From positions 926,359 through 990,358 of the forward strand of contig NW_008246074.1 of NCBI RefSeq assembly GCF_000281045.1: a DNA stretch of 64,000 nt. The letters run 5' to 3'. Below the pieces are notes generated by a model that did no database searches, was not told where the DNA came from, and saw only the letters and a list, made by a program, of their open reading frames with translations. Shown here in pieces: positions 55,536-64,000 of the stretch (its first letter is position 1; each line of letters opens with the position of its first letter). This stretch comes from Saprolegnia diclina VS20. Its lineage: Eukaryota; Oomycota; Saprolegniomycetes; Saprolegniales; Saprolegniaceae. The translations under genes and the position numbers were made by a program.

Positions 55536-57456
55536 ATGAGCGACTGGAGCCGCAAGTCGCTTCTCGAAGTTTCGCAGGCCTTGGCCGCGGGCACGACGAC
55601 GGCGACGGCGCTCACGGAAGCATGCATTGCGCAGATCAATGCGACGCGCGACCTCAACATGTTTGTCGCCGACACCTTTGAGAGCGCGCGGGCGCTCGCT
55701 GCTGCGTCCGATGCGCGGCGCGCCAGCGGTGCCGCCCGCGGCCCACTCGACGGTATCCCCGTCGGTGTCAAGGACATTTTCTGCATGCACAACGAAGCAC
55801 CGACGACGTGTGGCTCCAAGATCCTCGACGGTATGACTCCATTTCAACGTGGCGCGACTAGAGAGAGATTGCGTTCAGGTTTTCACGCGCCGTACGAGTC
55901 GACGGCGACGCAGCGCCTTCTGGACGCCGGCGCCGTGCCCCTCGGAAAGCTCAACATGGACGAGTTTGGTATGGGGTCGGCGACTAAGTACAGCACGTTT
56001 GGCGCAACCATCAACCCGTGGTCGACCAACTTGACGGACGCCGCGCTCGTCTCGGGCGGTAGCTCGGGCGCGAGCGCTGCGGCCATCGCGTCTGGCTGCT
56101 GCTTTGCGGCGCTCGGCTCCGACACTGGCGGCTCGGTGCGACAGGTACACGCGACTGCCTCCTTATAAAATCTCATAGGAATGAATGCGGATAGCCGGCG
56201 GCGTACTGCGGTGTCACGGGCATCAAACCGAACTATGGCCGCATCTCGCGCCACGGCATGATTGCGTATGCGAGCTCGCTCGACACGCCGGCACTCTTCA
56301 CTAAGACAGCACGGTACTGAGTCGTGGACGACACACGTGGCATGACTTCTCACATTGTCCGACGTATATGCCAGGGACGCGTCGCTCGTGCTGCCGCTGC
56401 TCGCGGGGCCCGACGGCAAGGACGCGACCGCGATCCAGGAGCCGATTCCAAACGCCTGGGTACGATCGATATGATTGGCCGCTTTCGTTGACGCTAGCGT
56501 AGTGCCAACTGCCAGCGGACACGTCGAGCTTGAAGGGCTTGACGGTCGGTGTGCCGAACGAGTACTACGTCGAGGAACTTCCAGAAGCCATGCTTGCCGT
56601 GTGGGACGACGGCATCCGCCACCTTCGTGACGCCGGTGCGTCATGCGTGCTGTCTCGCCCTTGGCTCACAAGGAGGATGGCGTAGGAGCACGCGTCGTCG
56701 AGGTGTCGCTGCCGACCACCAAGTACGCGCTGCCGACGTACTACATTCTTGCGTGCGCCGAAGCGTCGTCGAATCTCTCGCGCTACGACGGCGTCCGCTA
56801 CGGCTTCCGGTGCGATCGCTCCGTTGACGCCGTGTGCTGACAACTGCTTCGTAGGGCGGCGACGACCGAGACGAGCGTCGCCGACGACTCGAACCAAGCG
56901 ACAGCGCTCCACGACCTCTATTGCCGGACGCGCTCAGAAGGGTTTGGCCCCGAAGTCCAGGTAGTTGAAAAACGAAGTTCGAACCTATGACGTGGCACGC
57001 TAATAGCGCCGCATCTTGTCGGGCACGTTCGTGCTATCGGCCGGCGCGTTCAACGACTATTACGAGCGCGCAGTCATTGTGCGGCAGCGCATTCGCGACG
57101 ACTTTGCCGCGACGTTTACCTCTGGCGTACGAGGCTCCTCGCTTTAACAGCATTTTGACCAAAATTAGGTCGATGTGCTCCTGACGCCGACGACGCCCAC
57201 GGGGCCCTTCTCGCTCCACGGTGCCGCCGACCCGATCGAAATGTTTATGAACGACATCATGACGATTCCTGCGAGCCTCGCAGGGCTGCCCGCGCTCTCG
57301 CTGCCGGCCGCCATCTCGGGCGGCCTTCCGCTCGGCCTCCAGCTCATTGGCGCGCCCCAGACCGAAGACCGCCTTCTCTCGGCGGCCGTCGCCCTCGAAG
57401 ATCGCCTTGCATTCCGCCAGCTCATTCCGGCCCGCGTCTACGAAGGCACGCGGTAG
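55536..57456 (+). CDS. GATA: Glutamyl-tRNA(Gln) amidotransferase subunit A, frameshifted
   Basis: Nine exons (55536-55830, 55879-56144, 56196-56313, 56375-56459, 56503-56635, 56686-56809, 56855-56960, 57007-57126, 57169-57456). The amidase-signature triad is visible: Lys in GVKDIF, the cis-Ser in [14 protein letters not shown] and the nucleophile in [21 protein letters not shown] and [11 protein letters not shown] are GatA-specific. With GatB and GatC it amidates Glu-tRNA(Gln) in mitochondria (QRSL1). In exon 3, the expected [10 protein letters not shown] lacks one base at about 56218-56221 (ACGGCATC where ACGGGCATC is needed). All other junctions keep frame; the exons total 1535 nt, one short of 512 codons. 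This is either a sequencing error in a G run or a damaged allele. The ATG is at 55536; a targeting peptide is not evident, so an upstream exon may be missed. Confidence 0.88.
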
Positions 57457-58035
57457 GTCGATGCGCGAACGCAGCGGTAATAGAGACTCCTTCCACGCAT
57501 GCAATGATGATCTGTCGACGCTTTTTCTCATCGCCGAATCCAAAGATCTGCGTTTTGCCATTCGAAACCAGCGCTCTGCAGCAACCACAACCCTTGCTCG
57601 GGAACGATCGGAAGTCTATCATCCGCCTGTATGCGCGCCTCGAAATACAGTAGATAGCCACGTTCATATGTACATAGCCATGTAGATCTTATAGTCATCG
57701 CAAGCTTCTCGATCACTCGCACCCGGTATCCAAGACCGAATTCTGGCAGATCCGCAGCTGCCAATGGCCAGTGCCGACCGATCACCCAGCGGCCCGTCGT
57801 GCTTGCAAGAGCTTATTCCCCCATTTGCCTCGTCGGTCGTAACACCAACAGCAGCAGCACCACTATGCTCCTCAACTTCCTCCTCAACCTCGGCACGAAC
57901 CCCGGTGCGATCATCAAGATCCGTCGCAGCACAGGCCACGGCCACTAAGCCTCGACGCTCGCGTTCCCGCCCTCGCAGACTAGCACTCATAACATGACGT
58001 CGTTTGCAAGCTGCCTATCTCGTATCAATGTGGTC
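57457..58035. other. Convergent intergenic region
   Basis: About 580 bp between the stops of GatA and the TatB-like gene. A minus-strand 108-codon frame (57990-57664) has a Glu/Val-rich section (VRAEVEEEVEEHSGAA) but no domain and I do not accept it as a gene. Nothing else is seen. Confidence 0.4.
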
Positions 58036-58771
58036 TCAGGGTGTACTACTGGCAGCTGGCGGCGGCGACGGAGTTGGTGCGGCCACGCGCTTGAGCAAGA
58101 TGCTGTCCATGAGGCTGGACGAGACATAGTCGGCGCCGCCTTCGATGCTTTCTACGCATATGATAGCATTAGATCGCATCGTTGGCTTAAACAGTCGTAC
58201 CGATGTGGGCTGTAAACTGGTTTTGCTTGGCCATGTTGAGCTCGGCGAGGGCGAGGCGCGCCTGGTCGGCGTCTTCTGCGTGCTCGAGCACGTCTTCGTA
58301 CGCCCGCTCCGTGTGGTCGACGCTTGCCACAGCGTTGTTGATGATTGAGGAGCGGCGCGAGGCCGTCGTCGCCATCGGTGTTGCGACGAACGCCGTCGAG
58401 GCGGCCACCGTCGGCGGCGAAGGACCCGCCGCTGGCGCCGTGCCCACCGGACGCAGCGGTCGCTTCATGCTGCTAATGTTGGTGAGCTCGGACCGAATCT
58501 GATTGAGCTCGTCGAGGCCCTTTTGCAGCTCGGTTTGCATCTAGAAGCACGATACTAGTAGGTTGCACCGGTCCGTGGTGAGACCTCGTTGTACCTTGAC
58601 GATCTCGCTGTCCTTGGTCGCTTCAAAGTACTCGTTCTTGGCGCGAAGTACGGCGCCGATCGAGCGACCAACGTAGCGCCCACATGACTTGGCGGCAACT
58701 GGCAGCTCCTTGCGCCCGATGAGGTAGCTGCCCGCGATGAGCGTGACGGCGACTTGCCCCCAGGTCACCAT
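58036..58771 (-). CDS. TatA/TatB-like membrane protein
   Basis: Three exons (58771-58595, 58540-58201, 58151-58036), introns of 54 and 49 nt with GTAC donors, encode 210 aa. The N-terminus MVTWGQVAVTLIAGSYLIGR is a short hydrophobic helix followed by KELPVAAKSCGRYVGRSIG. This fits the TatA/TatB/Hcf106 signature: helix, G-x-(K/R)-x-LP hinge, then an amphipathic helix with spaced Gly. A charged helix (MQTELQKGLDELNQIRSEL) and a Pro/Ala/Ser-rich tail follow, as in TatB. Oomycete mitochondrial genomes are known to carry a tatC-like gene, so a nuclear TatB-type partner is reasonable. Other short mitochondrial membrane proteins can look alike. It shares a 144-bp divergent promoter with the Lines homologue. 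Confidence 0.6.
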
Positions 58772-58915
58772 CGCTCGCGGTTTGAGATTGCACACACTCT
58801 ATTTTTGGCTAAAACACTATATTAGGTCATTAAACTATTTCAAGCTCATGCATCCAGTATTTGTATGTCGCGATGACATCTTACACTATATTTGACATTG
58901 CACTTTCTCACGAGG

Positions 58916-60231
58916 ATGGATGCGCTGACGGGCGCGCTCCTGTCGATCGACCCGATGGCTGGGCATGCAGCTATGAAGACACTGCAGACGACGTGCGCCT
59001 TTGAGAGCCGCAAGGAGTGCGTGGCATGGACCGGGTACGCAAGCGCTATCTTGACACGACAAGCCACACTTGTCTGTAGGTCGCTCTTGAGCTTTGCTGG
59101 ATGCGGCTATCAGTTCCAGCTACTGCGACGACTCCTGGCAGCAACATGCGACGACGACAGCGAAGCTTCGTGCTCTGATAGCGGCGATGATGGCGACGAC
59201 GAGGCTGCCGATCCACGCGGCCGGTGGCTGCGCGCTGCCATCGTTGCTTCCGCCGACCAGCTCGAGGCACTTTGCTCAACTGCATCGACGTGTGCAATTG
59301 CAACGCCCGGTGTGCTGTTCGAGTACCTGGCTTTTCTGCGCGCGGCGATCCCTCTTTTGGGTGCGTCGATGTTCGAGATGGCAGCGTCCTTCATTACGCT
59401 GCTATCGCTGCCGCAGCTACCGCAGTACCTCTATGTCGAGTGCATTGGCTTCCTTGACGACGTGGCCGTTACCGTCGATGACGACGACCACGACGCCAGC
59501 GCGGCGGCCTTTCTTGAGCGCTCGGTAACGTTTCTAGCCTCGGCGTTTCCAACGCTGGTCGAGCGTATTCTCAATAGCACGCCCGTCGTCGGCGTCACCT
59601 TTTTTGTCGGTGATGCGACGACGCCGGCGCTCCAGCGGCTGCTGCTTTTTGGGTTGCGCGTTCTGCATCGAGGACTGCGCATGCCACCGTCTATTACTCT
59701 GCAGTCCGCGCTGCATACATTGGCAAAGAGCGCAACGCGTCCAGAGAGGTTGCGGTATCTGCCTGCACTACGCGCCAAGCTCGTCGAGATCGTCGCGGAC
59801 GAAGACGACGTCCTCATCAGTGCGGCACGCTTGGCGCTTGATCTGTGCGAGGCGCATGGCTCGTCGCCCATTGCCGAGGCGTTCCACCCCGTCCTTGTGT
59901 TTGACTTGGTCTGCGCAACGATTCACGACGACCATTCGGTGCTTGTCGACTGGCTCACGTCCAACGGTACTTGATACTCTTTCAACTTGATACACTGATG
60001 GGCTTAGAAACCGATGCGCTCGCCTATTTTGTCGCGTTTTTGCGCTTTATTGACGCGTCACCGCCCACCGCGTGGCCGACTACCGTGCGCGTCACCACCA
60101 TCTCAGTAGTCTTGAACGCGACGTATACGGACCTTGACAAGTACCAACGACACAATATCATCCCGTTCAACGTCGCCCCGCTGCTTCGGCGACTGCGACG
60201 CGTTCTCACACTACTCCAGTCGACGGAATGA
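58916..60231 (+). CDS. LINS1: Lines homologue (LINS1-like)
   Basis: Two exons, 58916-59966 and 60008-60231, with a 41-nt GTACTT...TAG intron, encode 424 aa. The protein is helical throughout. The diagnostic stretch spans the intron: SVLVDWLTSN joined to ETDALAYFVAFLRFID, which matches the C-terminal Lines motif (DWL-S-ET-L-YLL-YLK). The Drosophila founder acts in segment polarity and Wingless output, and the human gene is linked to intellectual disability; molecular function is not settled. An acidic insertion (DDDSEASCSDSGDDGDDEAA) lies near residue 90. Confidence 0.75.
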
Positions 60232-60923
60232 CATCTTGGGCGACTCTCGTGCACGCTTGGATTTCCGATTTCGTTTCGAGCCTGCGATGCTCCGACACGC
60301 GCTCCGTATAGCCAAATTATTACCATGTAGCCAGGTTCGCAACATTAAGAGATACTTTGAGAATGAAAAGTCGCGGCAATCGGTCGGTCAATAGACAAAG
60401 TCAATTTTAGCGCTTTCGTAACCCATCGTCTACTAAATTTGCTACAAATCAGGAATTACGCGGTCACTCACACTGCATTTTACATCAATAATCTAAACCT
60501 GTTTCACTACCTTGAAACCTTGATAGTTTGTCACCATGTCGTGTCGGCTCGAGACAATAATGTAGTGTCCGATCGTCTCAAGACAACTTGGTACTACTTT
60601 GGTTGGGTCGACGGCTCTTGAAGCAGACAAGGCCGGCGACGGCGGCACCGAAACCTAGCCGTGGCAACCACCACGGTGGTGCCATCCTGTAGCGTCTCAA
60701 AGGTGGGGCGCATCGGCGGTCGCAAAGGGCGCGTGAACGTACGTGAGAACCGCCGCTTCCTCCCAGTCGGTCGTCGATCGGGCAACGACCGAGTTTGGTG
60801 CGTGTGTCTCCTTCGTCATCCTCTTCGTAACCTCGTTCTCGCGCAACCTTCATCAAGGGCCGTTCGAGATACCATATGAGCCGACGTCGGACGACTACTT
60901 GTAAAAATAGTCCTCTTCGATTA
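60232..60923. other. Intergenic region, possible short minus-strand gene
   Basis: About 690 bp. At 60578-60856 a minus-strand frame of 92 codons ends with a hydrophobic WWLPRLGFGAAVAGLVCF segment and a basic tail, which could be a last exon of a small membrane protein. Start and splice sites cannot be set, so it is not called. The left half is AT-rich and empty. Confidence 0.35.
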
Positions 60924-61449
60924 TCATGACTGTACGCATTGCGGGCATTCGTCTTGTGAAGGCCACGCCGAGCGCGCGACGCTGTTGATGGCGTTGTGCA
61001 GTCGCAAAGTGATCGCGGCTTGCGGCGCGTGCTGGAGTATCTCCAGTGTCTCGATCGAATGGTACCTCTCTAGGAAGGCACTACGTCCTTCATCAGCATC
61101 ACAGACAATCGACATATCGGTCGTACCGGCACGGCGGACAGTGCCCAAAGTGCTGCATGAACAGCTGCAGCGCCGGTGCGAGGCGAGCCGCGACAGGCGA
61201 GAGACTCATGCGGTGGAGCAGCATCCAGAGACCGCAGTTGTACGACGTACACGCCAAGTACGTCGTGCCGTCGCTGTGGAAAAGAGCGTCGTCGGTGCTC
61301 GCGGCCCACTGCACCAGCAATTGCAATACTAGTACCTTGTACAGAATTGGGCTGCGCAAATTGCTTCGATAGACAGCCGTATTGACCAGACATAATTGGG
61401 CTGAAACCCAGATTGCACCACCAGCGGCCTCCCACATGAGAGACGGCAT
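60924..61449 (-). CDS. Erv/ALR sulfhydryl oxidase domain protein (QSOX-like)
   Basis: Two exons, 61449-61127 and 61065-60924, joined by a 61-nt intron (GTACGA donor, AGAG acceptor chosen to keep phase), give 154 aa. NCGLWMLLHRMSLSP resembles the QSOX CGLW-LFH helix. FMQHFGHCPPCR supplies the redox CxxC beside FAD. TLRLHNAINSVA matches the HN-x-VN flavin motif, and WPSQDECPQC is the closing CxxC. Such enzymes make disulfides using oxygen, in the secretory pathway (QSOX) or mitochondria (Erv1). No thioredoxin domain or clear signal peptide is seen at the N-terminus, so an upstream exon may be missing. Confidence 0.6.
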
Positions 61450-62359
61450 TTGGTGTGGCGGACATGATATAGAGTTTGCTTTCTACAGACTTTACCGACT
61501 TTGTCGTCACGGGCCTCACCCGCGGCCACAAGCGTCGTAGGGCGACGACAGAAGAGCCAGACGAGCCGCGCCGCCGCCTGCGCAGCCACGGACCGGCGAG
61601 CGAATAAAGAAGAAGGGGATTGCTAGTCTCTACGTATTAAGTCTTTGTGTAATTATGAAGATAACGCGAAACACGTTCATATATATGTAGGCGAGGTGTT
61701 TGCGCCTTGCAGGTGAGTGTTAGCGCAGCCAGTGACCGGCGAGGCGATTTCAAAATAGGACCCTCCGTTCTCATCAAGGGTCGGTAGAGGCCACCATGTA
61801 CATTTTTGCCAAAATGCAATAAACGGGTCAGGGTTTGCCGATGCTGCGAAGCTTACATTTGGCGCTTGACGCCAGAGATCTACGAGTTGATCGCGGCTAT
61901 TTCAGATCCAAGTCATTTAAAAAAGAGGTGATCGCATAGCTACACTGGCACACTACGTGAATTGAACCTAGAATGGATAGGTTGACATCACTGTGTGGGA
62001 AGGGAGTGCAGAACGCAGGCATGAAGGCGTGTTGACACACATCGTGTTGACGGCCCGCGATGGGGTGTAAACTTCGGTTTTGCACCTTCGATTTGATCGA
62101 ATTACTTCGAATGGCGTCGTCACGCGGTAAAAAACCTCTTGCACCGCATAGTGTACAATCTCCCCACCTGAGCGACAGATGCAAACCTCTAAACGCTTAT
62201 AAGATATCCCACTCCGTGACCTTGCTCACACTAGCTGACCGCGACGCTAATCACGAAGTCTCGGCGGGGTTAGGGGTGGTAAGGTTGCGTTTCCGAGAGC
62301 CAACGTCGAGGCCGACGTTGCTTCTCACAATTTGATTTGCTTTGCATCGGATACATTCG
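61450..62359. other. Intergenic region
   Basis: About 910 bp, the most AT-rich stretch of the right half, between the sulfhydryl oxidase and the ABC transporter. I see no exon with typical codon use and no tRNA. A GGTTCAATTC word at about 61960 on the minus strand resembles a tRNA T-loop but has no pairing stem. Confidence 0.5.
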
Positions 62360-64000
62360 ATGAAGAACCACCAAGACAACGACCAGTACGCCATGGCGAC
62401 GACGCCGACAGGAGCCGCTGCGATCGACGTAGCGGCGCTCGAGCCCGAGCCAACGATGTCGTTCGTGTCGCTGTACCGGTACGGCAACGCAGGCGACGCG
62501 GCCTTGATTGGCAGTGGTGTCTGCATGTCGATCGTCAACGGCGCCACGTTTCCCTTCATGGCCATCCTCTTTGGTGACGCGCTCAACCACTTTTCGACCA
62601 ACAACCAATCGGCAGTCAACGACACCGCGCTCAACTTCCTCATCCTCTCGTTCGTGCTGCTTCTTTCCGGCTACGGCTCGTACGCGTGCTTTGCTATTTC
62701 CGCCGAGCGTCAAATGCGGTCGCTGCGCCGCGAGGTGCTCAAGCATGTTTTGTACCAAGAGATCTCGTGGTACGACCAGCGCGACGCAAGCGAGCTCGCC
62801 TCGCGCATCTCGGGCGACACTGTCAAGATCAAGGAAGGCATGGGCGAGAAGCTCGGCGAAGCCTTTCGCTACGTCGTCCAGTTCTTTGCGGGCTACGCGA
62901 TCGGCTTTTACAAGGGCTGGAACCTCTCGCTCGCCATGTGCGCCGTCATGCCGATCATGGCCATCTCGCTCACTTTTCTCATCAAGCGTCTGCACGAGTC
63001 CACGGCCCGCAGTCAGAAGGTGTATGCTACCGCCGGTGCTGTCGCTGAGGAGACCATTGGTGCCATGCGCACCGTCGCGTCGCTCAACGCTGAGCCGCGC
63101 GCAATTGAAAAGTATGGCGAGAACGTCCAGAAGGCTGAAGACGAGGCGGTCAAGCTTGCCACGTTTGTCGCCTTTACGTCCGCACTGTTCATCATGAGCA
63201 TGTGGCTCACCTATGCGGTCGGGCTCTGGTACGGCGGCTACCTCGTCAAGGACCAGTCGGGCACAGTCAACACACCCGGGGACGTCTTCTCCGTCTTCTA
63301 TGGCATCCTTCTGGGCACGATGGCGATCTCGCAGATCTCACCCAACATCTCGGCCGTGGCCTCTGCCAAGGGTGCAGCGTCAGCTCTCTACCAAATCCTC
63401 GACCGCCCGTCCAAGATCAACGCGGCCAACCTCGAGGGCGACGTGCCACCGTACTGCAACGGCAAGGTTGAGGCCCGCGATTTGGTGTTTTCGTATCCGA
63501 CGCGCCCTGAAGACGTTGTCCTGCGCGGCTACTCGCTCACGATCGAGCAAGGCCAGACGGTTGCGCTTGTCGGCTCGTCCGGCTCGGGCAAGAGCACGCT
63601 TGTCGCCCTCCTTGAGCGCTTTTACGAACCCACGAGCGGCCAGATCCTCCTCGACGGCCGCGACATCTCGTCGCTCCAGCTCAAGTGGCTTCGGTCGCAG
63701 ATCGGCCTCGTGTCCCAGGAACCCGTCCTCTTTGCGACGACGATCCTCGAAAACATTGCGGCCGGCGGCGACAACATCTCCAAGGACGAGGTGGTCGCGG
63801 CCGCGAAGCTCGCCAACGCCCACGACTTTATCATGAGCCTTCCGAACCAGTACGACACCATGTGCGGCGAGAAGGGCACGACGTTGTCCGGTGGCCAAAA
63901 GCAGCGCGTCGCGATCGCCCGAGCGCTCGTGCGGCAGCCCAAGATCCTCGTGCTCGACGAAGCCACGTCGGCGCTCGACAACGAGAGCGAGCGCGTCGTG
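62360..64000 (+). CDS. ABC transporter subfamily B (P-glycoprotein type), 5' part
   Basis: An open frame of 547 codons from MKNHQDNDQYAMATTPTGAA that runs off the window without a stop or intron. A six-helix ABC transmembrane domain comes first (ATFPFMAILFGDALNHF, FAGYAIGFYKGWNLSLAM, TYAVGLWYGGYLV). The first nucleotide-binding domain follows: Walker A GSSGSGKST at about residue 410, Q-loop VSQEPVLFA, signature LSGGQKQR, Walker B ILVLDEATSALD. In the ABCB/MDR family a second TMD-NBD half follows; here it would lie beyond the right edge. It is probably a plasma- or endomembrane exporter of hydrophobic compounds. Confidence 0.93.
   Translation, partial: MKNHQDNDQYAMATTPTGAAAIDVAALEPEPTMSFVSLYRYGNAGDAALIGSGVCMSIVNGATFPFMAILFGDALNHFSTNNQSAVNDTALNFLILSFVLLLSGYGSYACFAISAERQMRSLRREVLKHVLYQEISWYDQRDASELASRISGDTVKIKEGMGEKLGEAFRYVVQFFAGYAIGFYKGWNLSLAMCAVMPIMAISLTFLIKRLHESTARSQKVYATAGAVAEETIGAMRTVASLNAEPRAIEKYGENVQKAEDEAVKLATFVAFTSALFIMSMWLTYAVGLWYGGYLVKDQSGTVNTPGDVFSVFYGILLGTMAISQISPNISAVASAKGAASALYQILDRPSKINAANLEGDVPPYCNGKVEARDLVFSYPTRPEDVVLRGYSLTIEQGQTVALVGSSGSGKSTLVALLERFYEPTSGQILLDGRDISSLQLKWLRSQIGLVSQEPVLFATTILENIAAGGDNISKDEVVAAAKLANAHDFIMSLPNQYDTMCGEKGTTLSGGQKQRVAIARALVRQPKILVLDEATSALDNESERVV

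Noticed and set aside
57664-57990. A 108-codon minus-strand frame between GatA and the TatB-like gene
   Set aside because: It has only a short Glu/Val-rich stretch, no domain and no splice support.
61940-61980. A tRNA-like GGTTCAATTC word on the minus strand
   Set aside because: The flanks cannot pair into a T-stem and no D or anticodon arm is visible; similar words near 18650 and 56975 also fail.

Overview
The window is nuclear DNA of a protist-like eukaryote, most probably an oomycete. A water mould of the Saprolegniales type fits best, but the order is an inference. Genes are tightly packed on both strands. Coding DNA is GC-rich with C/G-ending codons. The 47 introns whose ends I could place by reading frame are all 41 to 61 nt long, and 33 of them start with GTAC. 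The presence of IFT80 points to a flagellate, and a PH-domain MAP kinase and a TatB-like protein fit stramenopiles.

1-20 kb: a large IQ/TPR-like gene runs off the left end on the minus strand. Head-to-head with it lies a secreted RNase T2-like protein that has lost both catalytic motifs. Then come a CoA-type Nudix hydrolase with a C-terminal membrane helix, an intronless PH/NTF2-like/C2/MAPK fusion kinase diverging from the flagellar IFT80 gene, Rab6, a small membrane protein and an ankyrin protein.

20-40 kb: poly(A) polymerase, a KIX/poly-Gln Mediator-type coactivator, an orphan membrane protein, a 2-kb gene-poor repeat patch with a near-perfect 45-bp palindrome, a CTC1-like telomere protein, an FAD oxidoreductase, a SET protein with a presequence-like N-terminus, a METTL18-type histidine methyltransferase, an OB-fold/zinc-ribbon protein, and MAT1, the ring-finger subunit of CAK/TFIIH.

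40-64 kb: a 9-kb SZT2 gene (amino-acid signalling to TORC1), a four-module EF-hand protein, an LRR protein, mitochondrial GatA carrying an apparent one-base deletion, a TatB-like protein sharing a 144-bp divergent promoter with a Lines (LINS1) homologue, an Erv/ALR sulfhydryl oxidase and the first half of an ABCB transporter that runs off the right end.

The genes do not form one operon-like system; they are mostly housekeeping genes in divergent or tail-to-tail pairs. CCAAT boxes (either strand) cluster in several intergenic regions. The most unusual points are the inactive-looking RNase T2 protein, the four-domain MAPK, the nuclear TatB-like gene, the CTC1 and OB-fold genes, the frameshifted GatA, and the repeat patch at 26.4-28.4 kb. 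All identifications come from reading the translation by eye; no database search was run.
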